A stretch of DNA of 9,972 nucleotides from an uncultured Collinsella sp. (GTDB lineage Bacteria; Actinomycetota; Coriobacteriia; Coriobacteriales; Coriobacteriaceae), in assembly GCA_900549555.1 (NCBI GenBank), contig UROO01000071.1, positions 1 through 9,972 of the forward strand, written 5' to 3'. The notes beneath the pieces are model-generated. The model worked only from the letters and a program-made list of their open reading frames with translations. It was not told the DNA's origin and made no database searches. Position numbers and translations under genes: made by a program. Below, one piece after another: positions 1-6,292 of this stretch; the first letter of the stretch is position 1, and the number at the start of each line of letters is the position of its first letter.

Positions 1-47
1 GAGATAGGAGTCCGTCTCGTGGGCTCGGAGATGTGTATAAGAGACAG
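1..47 (+). other. Illumina Nextera i7-side adapter (artefact, not genomic)
   Basis: Bases 1-5 match the end of the P7 oligo, 6-13 (AGGAGTCC) match a Nextera i7 index as I remember the N705 set, and 14-47 are the read-2 transposon adapter ending in AGATGTGTATAAGAGACAG, which contains the Tn5 mosaic end. Translation of this piece gives the well-known contaminant peptides MCIRDR and MYKRQ. Genomic sequence starts at about 48. Any start codon placed in this stretch is false. Confidence 0.98.
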
Positions 48-992
48 AACCTGCGCGGCGTGGTGCGCATCGAGGAGTTGGAACAGGCGCTGGCCGACCA
101 GGACCTCGACGACATCGACCCCGACGCGGTCGTGTCCATGTATATGCCCAAGCGCCGCATGGAGCGCATCGGCGCGTCGCTGCTGCGCATGGACAAGCTG
201 CAAAAGGCCCTCGTGGTGCTGGCGCTTGCCTTTGGCGTGCTGTTCGCCCTGTCGTTTATGCAGGAAAACATGGGTAACTTCACCATCAACCTCAACCGCC
301 TGGAGCTTTTCCGCCGCGGCGTGGCCATTGCCGACAACGGCGACTTTAAAAACGCCACCGCGCGCCTGGCCGCCGACGCCTTGGACAATGGCACCAATAT
401 CGCTGCCGAGGACCTGCCCGACAATCTGGACGACATCGACGGCAGCCACAACGGCAAGAACTACGTGGCGTACACCTTCTATATCCGCAACGCCGGCAAG
501 ACCGATCTGGGCTACAGTGCCAAGCTCAAGGTGGTCAGCGCCAGCAAGGGCGTGGAGAAGGCCGCGCGCGTGAGGGTGTATCGCAACGGCGAGCCCACCA
601 CCTACGCGGCTGCCGCGGCCAACGGCAACCCCGAGCCCAACACCGAGCCGTTTGCGTCCAAGGACGTGGTGACGACCATCAGCCACAAAAACTTCCGCGT
701 GGGCGATGTGGACAAATACACCGTGGTCATTTGGCTGGACGGCGACGATCCGGAGTGCGTGGACAAGATTATCGGCGGCGCGGTGGAGTTTGGTTTCGAT
801 TTTGATTCGTCCGAGACCGACGATTCGAGCCTGTTCGTTAAGTTCGTGCAAGATATTGCCGACACCCTGACCGGCAACGACCCCATTAGCGCGAGCGGCA
901 ACGAGGCGCCCGATTACTACAAGGAACACAACGTGACTTGGAGTAACCGCCGCAACCAAAAGAACTCGCCCGCAGGGGACGGGGACAAGTAG
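48..992 (+). CDS. Membrane-anchored TasA/camelysin-like surface protein, 5'-truncated
   Basis: This is the final 314 residues of a reading frame that is open from the adapter junction to TAG at 990-992; the true start lies outside the contig. A charged, probably cytoplasmic N-terminal part (1-50) is followed by one hydrophobic helix (about 51-72) with no cleavable AxA-type site. The exported part then begins GNFTINL. A conserved stretch around 113-145 (DNGTNI, DLPDNLDDIDGSHNG, YVAYTFYIRNAG) and VVIWLDGDDPEC (226-237) resemble, from memory, a family common in Firmicutes and related to SipW-processed TasA/camelysin proteins. The W-L-D-G-x-D-x-x-C motif recurs near the C-termini of two other proteins in this window. 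The acidic and serine-rich tail (250-314) is probably disordered. I infer a membrane-tethered partner or base for the secreted paralogues nearby. The superfamily is fairly secure; the role is not. Confidence 0.85.
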   Translation, partial: NLRGVVRIEELEQALADQDLDDIDPDAVVSMYMPKRRMERIGASLLRMDKLQKALVVLALAFGVLFALSFMQENMGNFTINLNRLELFRRGVAIADNGDFKNATARLAADALDNGTNIAAEDLPDNLDDIDGSHNGKNYVAYTFYIRNAGKTDLGYSAKLKVVSASKGVEKAARVRVYRNGEPTTYAAAAANGNPEPNTEPFASKDVVTTISHKNFRVGDVDKYTVVIWLDGDDPECVDKIIGGAVEFGFDFDSSETDDSSLFVKFVQDIADTLTGNDPISASGNEAPDYYKEHNVTWSNRRNQKNSPAGDGDK

Positions 993-999
993 AACGAAC

Positions 1000-1037
1000 A
1001 AGCGCCGGGCCGGGAGTGATTTTCCGGCCCGGCGCTT
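1000..1037. terminator. Bidirectional intrinsic terminator between convergent genes
   Basis: A perfect 14-bp stem (1000-1013 with 1024-1037, very G+C rich) encloses a 10-base loop. The plus strand runs out into CTTTTGTT and the minus strand into CTTGTTCGTT. It lies 8 bases after the stop of the upstream plus-strand gene and 4 bases after the stop of the minus-strand gene, so it can end both transcripts. Confidence 0.85.
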
Positions 1038-1040
1038 TTG

Positions 1041-1553
1041 TTATGCGGAAGCGTTGTCTGCGGAGGTAGCGCCGTTGCCAGCAGCGCCGTCCAGCAAGAA
1101 CAACCGCAGCGCGAGCTTGATCGCGTAGCCAGGTTTGACCTGGGCCGCGTCTCCCATGCGTTCGTCCAGGTCGCTGCAGTAGGCATAAAGGTCGCGGATG
1201 AGGTCCGCGCCCGAGAGCGTGAACATGTAGCCCGCGTCCGAAAGCGCGTTGGGTGCTGCGGGCAGCCCCGCAGCCGCACAAAAGTTCGCGAGGTCGGGGC
1301 CCATGATGGCCTCGTAGTCGATCGCGGCGCCACGGTCCTGGGCGGCCTGCTCTTGCTTGCGGGTGTACGACAATGCCGCCGCCAGTACAAAGCTGGGCGT
1401 GGGCGCATTGACGTCGTCGGTGGTGGCGACGAGCTTACCGGCCGCTTGCGTGACCAGCCAGGCGACTTCGCGCTGACAACGAACGGCTTTGCGCGTCACC
1501 GGTTTGATCGATCCGGTGGAAACGCTTCCCTTGGGTTGATTGGCGGCAGGCAT
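1041..1553 (-). CDS. Hypothetical protein, alpha-helical, unknown function
   Basis: Encodes 170 residues starting MPAANQPKGSVST. I chose ATG at 1553 because GGGAGG (1558-1563, minus strand) sits 4 bases before it. A longer version from TTG at 1568 would place that Shine-Dalgarno inside the gene. After a polar N-terminus (1-25) the protein is alanine- and leucine-rich and predicted helical, with no signal peptide, no convincing membrane segment and no metal motif. Visible landmarks are YTRKQEQAAQDRG, DLIRDLYAYCSDLDERMGD and IKLALRLFLLDG. Codon use matches the high-G+C background. It is transcribed towards the truncated surface-protein gene and shares a terminator with it. I do not recognise the family, and the context gives no clear role. 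Confidence 0.7.
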   Translation of the reverse strand: MPAANQPKGSVSTGSIKPVTRKAVRCQREVAWLVTQAAGKLVATTDDVNAPTPSFVLAAALSYTRKQEQAAQDRGAAIDYEAIMGPDLANFCAAAGLPAAPNALSDAGYMFTLSGADLIRDLYAYCSDLDERMGDAAQVKPGYAIKLALRLFLLDGAAGNGATSADNASA

Positions 1554-1607
1554 GGGCCCTCCCAACAAATAGCCCGTTTAGCAGGCAAAAATGACACATG
1601 CCACACC

Positions 1608-1613
1608 AGTATA
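1608..1613 (-). promoter_or_regulatory. Candidate -10 element for the minus-strand hypothetical gene
   Basis: TATACT on the minus strand, about 55 bases before the chosen ATG at 1553. It is close to TATAAT, but I see no -35 match at 16-18 bp. It is a weak call based on one hexamer. Confidence 0.3.
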
Positions 1614-1731
1614 GCGAGTGGAGAAGGGCTGGGGCGAAGCTCGGCGAAAGGTGAATGTATGCGATGGCGTGGCACTGCGGTCGCAAGGCTTAAGAGGGAC
1701 TTACGGCTTTACGGGAGAGAGATCAAATAAG

Positions 1732-1746
1732 GTGAATAGTGTTCAC
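1732..1746. promoter_or_regulatory. Inverted repeat, possible operator
   Basis: GTGAATAGTGTTCAC is an interrupted palindrome (GTGAA, 5 bases, TTCAC) about 90-105 bp upstream of the candidate -10 for the 1951 gene. The size and symmetry fit a dimeric regulator site. No regulator gene is adjacent, so the function is open. Confidence 0.35.
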
Positions 1747-1834
1747 ATGGGCCCGCGCATAACCCGAGGTGGATCCATAAATCTGTCGTAATGTAAGCTC
1801 CCGAAAACTCATAAGGAAATCGTAAGAATTATGG

Positions 1835-1840
1835 TATTCT
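1835..1840 (+). promoter_or_regulatory. Candidate extended -10 for the 1951-2739 gene
   Basis: TATTCT preceded by TGG gives a TGnTATTCT extended -10, which can work without a good -35; none is visible at 17 bp. Transcription would start near 1847 and give a leader of about 104 bases that holds two short hairpins (GGATG 1857-1861 with CATCC 1871-1875, and TCATC with GATGA at about 1917-1929). Confidence 0.3.
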
Positions 1841-1950
1841 CAACTTCATATCTAAAGGATGGGCAAGCAACATCCAACACGAAAGCGCGGGCTCCCCTTC
1901 CGGGCTTCTCGAGGGTCATCTGGGATGAATGGGGAAAGAAAGGGGTCCGC

Positions 1951-2739
1951 ATGGATACCAGAGCATTAAAGAAGCAGATGGGCGCAGCCATCGCCATGGT
2001 CCTCGTGGCAGCCGTAGCCCTCGGCTCCGCCACCTTTGCATGGTTTGTGAGCAACAACAAGGTTGAGGCAAAGACTACGAACATTAGCGCTCAGTCGAAC
2101 TCTGCTTATCTGGTTATTGATAATGCTGCTGCTACTAAAACCAAAGATACGTCCACGTCTTCTGCGACTGCCTCTGAGACGTTTGCGGCTGGCACCAAGC
2201 TTTATCCTGCTCAGTGGGCTGACACCTTTGACGTCAATGGCAAAAAGAAAGGCGACGCTGACTTCACTTCCGGAAAGTTCCAATTTGAGAGTGCGTACGC
2301 TTCTGACAAGACGGCGACTGATGAGAAGAACGATACTCGATTTGTTGTAGGCAGTCCCACCGATGCCGCCACTAAGAAATACACTCTTGCTAATAAGTTT
2401 TACATCGGCACTGGCGGCTATGACGGCACTTTTACGAATCTCAAGGTTACTGGCGTAACGATCAATAACGAGGCCAATTCTGATCTTTCTTCGGCTATGC
2501 GCGTACTTGTTACCTGCGGTGATGAATGGGCCGTTTGGTCTTCCGCGGGCAAGGAGAGCAGCTCTGACACGAATGGAATTATCAAGGCCGATGGCATTAC
2601 CAAGGGTCATGACGCTGAGGTAAATGTGTACGTTTATTACGACGGTGCTGATAAAAAGGTTTTCACTACCAACCTTGATAAGCTGACCGAATGTGGCGTG
2701 ACGGTTACTTTCGAGGCGACGCCGACCGAGTTTAAGTAA
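1951..2739 (+). CDS. Secreted TasA-like protein with SipW-type signal peptide (paralogue A)
   Basis: Encodes 262 residues. Start ATG 1951 is favoured over the in-frame ATG 1831 because AAAGGGG (1939-1945) lies 5 bases upstream and the signal peptide begins right after it. Lys/Arg residues (4-9) precede a hydrophobic core (11-25) and the SATFAWF motif (26-32) typical of SipW-dependent signal peptides, with cleavage expected near FA/WF. The mature part is rich in Ser, Thr, Asn, Lys and Asp and looks beta-sandwich-like. NNKVEAKTTNISAQSN (35-50) aligns with NNTVSAKTSTISATTN in the next gene, so the two are paralogues. The C-terminus VYVYYDGADK takes the place of the WLEGxDxxC motif but lacks the Trp and its Cys. 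An intrinsic terminator follows. The gene is A+T richer than most of the window (24 G/C of 60 at 2101-2160). A major fibre or matrix subunit is inferred from family and position only. Confidence 0.85.
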   Translation: MDTRALKKQMGAAIAMVLVAAVALGSATFAWFVSNNKVEAKTTNISAQSNSAYLVIDNAAATKTKDTSTSSATASETFAAGTKLYPAQWADTFDVNGKKKGDADFTSGKFQFESAYASDKTATDEKNDTRFVVGSPTDAATKKYTLANKFYIGTGGYDGTFTNLKVTGVTINNEANSDLSSAMRVLVTCGDEWAVWSSAGKESSSDTNGIIKADGITKGHDAEVNVYVYYDGADKKVFTTNLDKLTECGVTVTFEATPTEFK

Positions 2740-2771
2740 TCAATCCATTTGTACATAAAGCTCGACTTTCG

Positions 2772-2803
2772 CCGGGGGCCGAACCGTCGGCCCCCGGTTT
2801 TTT
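2772..2803 (+). terminator. Intrinsic terminator between the two paralogues
   Basis: A perfect 9-bp G+C stem (2772-2780 with 2789-2797), an 8-base loop and six Ts (2798-2803). It begins 33 bases after the stop of the first secreted-protein gene. The next start codon is only 16 bases past the T-run, too little room for a normal promoter plus leader. Confidence 0.9.
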
Positions 2804-2819
2804 AGAATAGGTTAATCGG

Positions 2820-3752
2820 ATGGCAAAACGATCTCAACAATTAAAGGTTCAGCTCGTTGCCGCGGCTGCCGCGGTAGTGCTGTCCGGTTTCGCACTATCC
2901 GCTGCCACGTATGCTTGGTATGTTGCCAACAATACGGTCAGCGCAAAAACGTCTACGATCAGTGCCACCACGAACGGGTTTATTCTTCAGATCGCTCAGA
3001 AGTCGAAAGGCGCCCAGCATGGTGGCGCTCAGGATTCTCTCGCGGCGACCGAGCTTGGAGGCAAAATCACTCCTTCCTCGACTGACAATATGGCGGATTG
3101 GTATGCCTGCCAGGGTTGGGGCGAGGATGGAAAAGTTACTTCCTATACCAAGCTTAATTTCACCGCGGGTGGCAATGCCGGAGAGTACGAAGCTGGCGGA
3201 GAGACGCACTATGCGTTTTTAAAGGGCGAGTACATCCTCTATACGATTTCGGATACCGGATTTGCAGACGTTTATCTAGCGGATCCTTCTGAAAAACCTG
3301 TTGAGGTAACGGTTAATGGCAACGCTACGACAGACACTATTCCCAAGTCCTTGCGTGTTGGATTGACGATCCAAGATGCCGATGCGAATGGTAACGGCAC
3401 GGGGAAAGAGGTTCTGAAATGCGTCTATGCTCCCTATGCCGTTGAGGGCAAGGGAAATGACGCTTCGGCAATTGACGGCTGGGCATGCATCAACGGTTCT
3501 GCTGCTCCTGTTGCTCCTTCCTACCAGCACATCGAGGCGGATGACTATGACGGTTGGTGCGCTTTGAAAGTCGGAGAAGATTACGTCGCGGGTCCTAAAG
3601 CAATAGCCAAACGAGTTGGTTACAACGGAGTGATTCTGCGAGTGTATATTTGGATGGAAGGCACGGACGCAGATTGCGTCAATAACGAAGCTGCAGAAGA
3701 TACGGCTACGTACAATGTAACCGTCCGTCTTGCCGGCGTTTCTGCTGAATAA
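2820..3752 (+). CDS. Secreted TasA-like protein with SipW-type signal peptide (paralogue B)
   Basis: Encodes 310 residues. The N-terminus MAKRSQQLK is basic, residues 10-27 are hydrophobic and AATYAWY (28-34) is the SipW-type motif. The next residues, NNTVSAKTSTISATTN, mirror paralogue A. The mature region carries SSTDNMADWY (about 86-95), the beta-like stretch FADVYLADPSE and SLRVGLTIQ. It ends with VYIWMEGTDADCVNN (275-289) and a final strand TYNVTVRLAG. VYL, LRVGL and WxEGxDxxC recur in the same order in the 8550-9434 protein, defining a common fold. The Shine-Dalgarno is poor (ATAGG about 8 bases upstream), and the start lies just after a terminator, so expression by read-through from paralogue A at a lower level is likely (inference). 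G+C is low (26 of 60 at 3601-3660). A minor or tip fibre subunit is possible but unproven. Confidence 0.85.
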   Translation: MAKRSQQLKVQLVAAAAAVVLSGFALSAATYAWYVANNTVSAKTSTISATTNGFILQIAQKSKGAQHGGAQDSLAATELGGKITPSSTDNMADWYACQGWGEDGKVTSYTKLNFTAGGNAGEYEAGGETHYAFLKGEYILYTISDTGFADVYLADPSEKPVEVTVNGNATTDTIPKSLRVGLTIQDADANGNGTGKEVLKCVYAPYAVEGKGNDASAIDGWACINGSAAPVAPSYQHIEADDYDGWCALKVGEDYVAGPKAIAKRVGYNGVILRVYIWMEGTDADCVNNEAAEDTATYNVTVRLAGVSAE

Positions 3753-3780
3753 TATTCTTCGTTATAAGTAATGCGAAAAT

Positions 3781-3814
3781 GAAAGGGGCCGCTTCAATCG
3801 AGGTGGCCCCTTTC
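3781..3814 (+). terminator. Likely intrinsic terminator after paralogue B
   Basis: A 10-bp perfect stem (GAAAGGGGCC at 3781-3790 with GGCCCCTTTC at 3805-3814), a 14-base loop, then TTG. The T-run is short and partly inside the stem. It lies 29 bases after the stop and closes the two-gene unit. Confidence 0.7.
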
Positions 3815-3866
3815 TTGTGCGACCATCTGTACTCAAAACTGCGCGCATTCGTACTACCTGATCGGC

Positions 3867-3872
3867 GATAAT
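3867..3872 (+). promoter_or_regulatory. Candidate -10 for the HNH gene
   Basis: GATAAT at 3867-3872 would start transcription near 3879. That leaves a leader of about 24 bases containing the GGGAGG ribosome site, which supports GTG 3903 rather than GTG 3873 as the start. No clear -35 is seen. Confidence 0.35.
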
Positions 3873-3890
3873 GTGAGGAACTGTTCTTCC

Positions 3891-3896
3891 GGGAGG
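3891..3896 (+). promoter_or_regulatory. Shine-Dalgarno that sets the HNH start
   Basis: GGGAGG lies 6 bases before GTG 3903. The alternative upstream GTG at 3873 has no purine-rich sequence at the right distance and almost touches the candidate -10. Confidence 0.6.
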
Positions 3897-3902
3897 TTCC
3901 TT

Positions 3903-4985
3903 GTGGACGGCATCGCTTCTAGTGCTCCGCTGGTTGCTCGGCCGAGTTTTGATCGCGCTTGCAGCTTTGTGCCGTCCGAATATGTCCGGGCCTGGGAGTG
4001 GTTCTTGCGCGAGGAACAGCGTGGCGACCTGTGGGACAAGCTTCCGTATCGCACCAATGTTGATGGTCTTCATTATTCCTTTCGTCTGACGATTGATTCC
4101 GAGCTCTTTCCAGTGTCACGCGATTCGGGCATCTTTTGGCCTGGTCGCGGGCGCGTTAAGCATCCGTGCGAGAAGACCTTTGCGCTCTCGGTGCACAATT
4201 CCAAGCGCTGCGCCTACCCCGATGTTCCGCCGCTCTATCTTGAGGATGGCACGTGGGTGCTCAAGTATTCGTCGCAGAGCGCCTCGGTCGAAAGCTGGCG
4301 CGACCAACGCTATAACGAAAAAATGATCAACTGCATGGAGTGCGGCGTTCCCGTTGGCGTGTTCTTTGCAACGAGCGCTGGCTACAAGGTGCTCGGCCTA
4401 GCGTTCGTTGAGCGCTACGAGCCGGAGAACAGCTGGTTTGTACTGCATGGCCCCGTTCACAAGGGCGGACCCGATGCACGTTTCTACCCCGACATGAGCT
4501 ACATGAAGGACGATCCAATCGCGGCGGAGTTTTCCGGCGCCTCGGCGAGCGACGAAGAAAAGGTCCGCTACGCGCTGCGCCGTGAGCGAATCGGCCAGCA
4601 GCGGTTTCGCAATCAGCTCTTTGAGGCCTACACTGGTCGATGCGCCGTCTCGGGTTGCAACGTCGATGAGGCGCTCGAAGCTGCACATATCGAGAATTAC
4701 TCGGGTCCCAAGTCGCAAGTCGTCAGCAACGGCATTCTGCTGCGCCGCGATCTGCACTCGCTCTTCGACGCCCATCTAATTTCGTTTGAGTTGGTGCGCG
4801 GCGATTATCAACTTTGCGGGTCGTATCTTCTACAGCATACGGACTATGCAGCGTTTGCAGGGTCGGTATTGCATGAGCCGGACGAACGCCGCTTGCGTCC
4901 CAACGCCCGATTCCTCGAAGCCCACCGCGCCGAGTTCGATTTCTCGGAATCGCGCCGTCGGGCGGAAGACGTTACTCCGTATTAG
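3903..4985 (+). CDS. HNH endonuclease with a possible modified-DNA reader domain (putative restriction enzyme)
   Basis: Encodes 360 residues from GTG 3903. The C-terminal half has an HNH_2-like ββα-metal nuclease: CAVSGC (247-252), AAHIENYSGPKSQ with the first His at 262, NGILL (Asn276), and DLHSLFDAHL with His285 and His291. These are the metal- and phosphate-binding positions expected for an active HNH enzyme, and none is missing. The N-terminal half holds RDQRYNEKMINCMECGVPVGVFF and YKVLGLAFVERY (133-171), a pattern I associate with SRA/YDG-like domains that precede HNH in type IV-like enzymes cutting modified DNA; that assignment is from memory and less sure. There is no signal peptide, so action is cytoplasmic. 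No methyltransferase is adjacent, which fits a stand-alone modification-dependent enzyme. Invading DNA is the inferred substrate. Codon use matches the background, unlike the two genes just upstream. Confidence 0.85.
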   Translation: MDGIASSAPLVARPSFDRACSFVPSEYVRAWEWFLREEQRGDLWDKLPYRTNVDGLHYSFRLTIDSELFPVSRDSGIFWPGRGRVKHPCEKTFALSVHNSKRCAYPDVPPLYLEDGTWVLKYSSQSASVESWRDQRYNEKMINCMECGVPVGVFFATSAGYKVLGLAFVERYEPENSWFVLHGPVHKGGPDARFYPDMSYMKDDPIAAEFSGASASDEEKVRYALRRERIGQQRFRNQLFEAYTGRCAVSGCNVDEALEAAHIENYSGPKSQVVSNGILLRRDLHSLFDAHLISFELVRGDYQLCGSYLLQHTDYAAFAGSVLHEPDERRLRPNARFLEAHRAEFDFSESRRRAEDVTPY

Positions 4986-5074
4986 GCGGGTATGGCCCGT
5001 CGCGACCCAATCATGTCGATTGATCGGATCGCATCGCGCCGCATCGAGAGTTGCACGATCCTGCCATCCTCTCC

Positions 5075-5085
5075 TTAACAGTTAA
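5075..5085. promoter_or_regulatory. Short palindrome upstream of the zinc-ribbon gene
   Basis: TTAACAGTTAA is a perfect 11-base palindrome 19 bases before ATG 5105. A TTGCAC hexamer lies upstream at 5051-5056, with 18 bases to TTAACA. Either a weak promoter core or an operator could be here; it could also be chance. Confidence 0.25.
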
Positions 5086-5104
5086 AACGGGAAAAGGGGA
5101 GACC

Positions 5105-5386
5105 ATGGGATGGCGAAGCGATGTCGCGCGAGGTGTGTACGGAAACCTACCGCGAGCGTTAATGGACCGGAGCCTGTTCCCGCTCGTCGAGGCCGCCTGC
5201 AGCCAAATCTGTCTGCCCTGCCCTCGCTGTGGCGCAGACCTCCCATGCCTAGACATCAGCTTCATCGATATCCGCGACAAACACGCCACCGACCCGCGGG
5301 CTCGAACGGGCCTGCGTCTCCCGGTCTATCCTCAGCAATGCCCAATCTGCGGATGCGCCATTACTTATGACGATGCGGAGTCATAG
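5105..5386 (+). CDS. Small zinc-ribbon protein, unknown function
   Basis: Encodes 93 residues from ATG 5105, with an AAGGGGAG purine run just upstream. The longer in-frame version from 5051 has no ribosome site. CPRCGAD (about 40-46) and CPICGC (about 81-86) form two CxxC knuckles about 38 residues apart, a classic zinc-ribbon arrangement. In between is an acidic, Ile-rich stretch (LDISFIDIRDK). The N-terminal 37 residues (GNLPRALMDRSLFPLVEAAC) look helical. There is no catalytic motif, membrane segment or signal peptide. It follows the HNH gene by 119 bases on the same strand and could be cotranscribed. A DNA- or protein-binding accessory role is possible, but I do not recognise the family. 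Confidence 0.65.
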   Translation: MGWRSDVARGVYGNLPRALMDRSLFPLVEAACSQICLPCPRCGADLPCLDISFIDIRDKHATDPRARTGLRLPVYPQQCPICGCAITYDDAES

Positions 5387-5469
5387 CTTCGAAGACTGAA
5401 TATCTAGTCGGGCAAACCCAGTGATTCGACATTTTCTGCGTTACACCAACAACTCAACTACCTGTGCAC

Positions 5470-5531
5470 ACTCGATTTACGAGGATTTTCACACTCGATT
5501 TTCGAGGAAGTCTGGACTCGATTTTCGAGCT
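5470..5531. repeat. Three palindromic repeats at exact 23-bp spacing
   Basis: CTCGATTTACGAG (5471-5483), CTCGATTTTCGAG (5494-5506) and CTCGATTTTCGAG (5517-5529) start exactly 23 bases apart. Each is CTCG(A) and its complement around a short A/T core, so each is a small hairpin or dimer site. The flanking bases ACTCGATTT and CGAGGA are also shared by the first two copies. The array lies between convergent genes, just after the stop of the minus-strand DUF5710 gene. It is too short and too regular for CRISPR. It could be a protein-binding array or mRNA 3'-end structure. Confidence 0.85.
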
Positions 5532-5536
5532 TTGCC

Positions 5537-6235
5537 CTACAGGTAAATCCCCTCGAACAGGCTCTTGTGGAACTGGGTGTGGTGATCGCGTGCCCAGGTG
5601 AAGAGCGCCTGGTCAAAGTTGCCTTGGCTGGCGGGGATGCCATAAACGCCGGCGACTTCCACGCGCACGAACTCCAGCGCGGGCAGCTTGTTGATGGCCG
5701 TGAGCGCAAACGGCGACGTGGGCTCCTCGAACAGGTAATGGCTGCCTTGCAGCGCGCCGCAGCCGGTGCAGGTGCTGGCGAGCGATGCGGTCTTGGTGGT
5801 GCGCGACGTTACGGGCTTGTAGCCGCAGCGCTCGCGCAGGTAGTCGCGGATCTCGGCCGGCACGCAGCCCAGCGCGGGGACGATGGCCACGGCGTTGGCG
5901 CGGGCGGTGTCGATCGCGATGTGGCCCGCGTCGTCCATGGCGGGCGCAGCGCCGGGCGCAGCCTTGCTGTCCGAGTCCTCGGCCGCCCAATACGGAATGC
6001 CAAAGGCCGCCACCGTCGTCTGCTCGTGGCACTTCCAACATTCGCGCTTGCCCAGCACTAGGTAGATGCAGGGCGCGCTGGGGTCGGAGCGATCCAGGCC
6101 GGGCAGCCATGCGGCAAAGGGCTCGGGGTTGACGCCATCGGGCACGTACCAAATCTTCTTGGCCCGGTCCCACTTGGCGCCCAGGGCCTTGGCCTCGTCT
6201 TTGTGCGAAAAGGGAACATCGAGCTCGGTGCGCAT
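5537..6235 (-). CDS. DUF5710 domain protein with two CxxC zinc-binding pairs
   Basis: Encodes 232 residues. ATG 6235 is chosen because AAAGGAG (6241-6247, minus strand) lies 5 bases before it and the DUF5710 signature begins at once; the frame stays open further upstream without support. Residues 3-45 (LDVPFSHKDEAKALGAKWD, KKIWYVPDGV, PFAAWLPG) match DUF5710, a small domain known from primase-like and mobile-element proteins. CWKC (66-69) and CTGC (156-159) probably form one zinc site around an Ala/Asp-rich middle part (84-125). The C-terminus (LEFVRVEVAGVYGIPASQG, HHTQFHKSLFEGIYL) is of unknown type. It is cytoplasmic, with no catalytic motif. It converges on the zinc-ribbon gene. Nucleic-acid binding is plausible; the function is unknown. 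Confidence 0.8.
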   Translation of the reverse strand: MRTELDVPFSHKDEAKALGAKWDRAKKIWYVPDGVNPEPFAAWLPGLDRSDPSAPCIYLVLGKRECWKCHEQTTVAAFGIPYWAAEDSDSKAAPGAAPAMDDAGHIAIDTARANAVAIVPALGCVPAEIRDYLRERCGYKPVTSRTTKTASLASTCTGCGALQGSHYLFEEPTSPFALTAINKLPALEFVRVEVAGVYGIPASQGNFDQALFTWARDHHTQFHKSLFEGIYL

Positions 6236-6273
6236 GGCGGCTCCTTTGTGCGGCTTGCGGTGCATGTGCTCCA

Positions 6274-6292
6274 AGGATACCCCAGCGCTGGG
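6274..6292 (-). promoter_or_regulatory. Candidate -10 with abutting 12-bp palindrome, DUF5710 gene
   Basis: On the minus strand TATCCT (6274-6279) would give a start near 6267 and a leader of about 32 bases with the AAAGGAG site. Directly upstream, CCCAGCGCTGGG (6281-6292) is a perfect palindrome in the -10/-35 spacer, where a bound repressor would block polymerase. No -35 match is visible. Confidence 0.35.

Larger units (their letters stand above)
1554..1950. other. Divergent intergenic region, 397 bp
   Basis: Separates the minus-strand hypothetical gene from the first secreted-protein gene, so it should hold both promoters. No reading frame here has a ribosome binding site or convincing composition. 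The right half is noticeably A+T richer than the flanking minus-strand gene. It contains an inverted repeat at 1732-1746 and a structured leader from about 1847; both are listed separately. Confidence 0.7.

Noticed and set aside
1038..1730. 230-codon plus-strand frame over the hypothetical gene
   Set aside because: It begins in the terminator region with no ribosome site. The minus-strand alternative has a good ribosome site and ends at the terminator.
1847..1950. Cyclic-di-GMP riboswitch
   Set aside because: Only short words resemble the family; the conserved core and stem order are missing, so I kept it as a structured leader only.
5470..5531. CRISPR-like array
   Set aside because: The repeats are only 13-16 bases with 7-10 base gaps, three copies, no leader and no cas genes.
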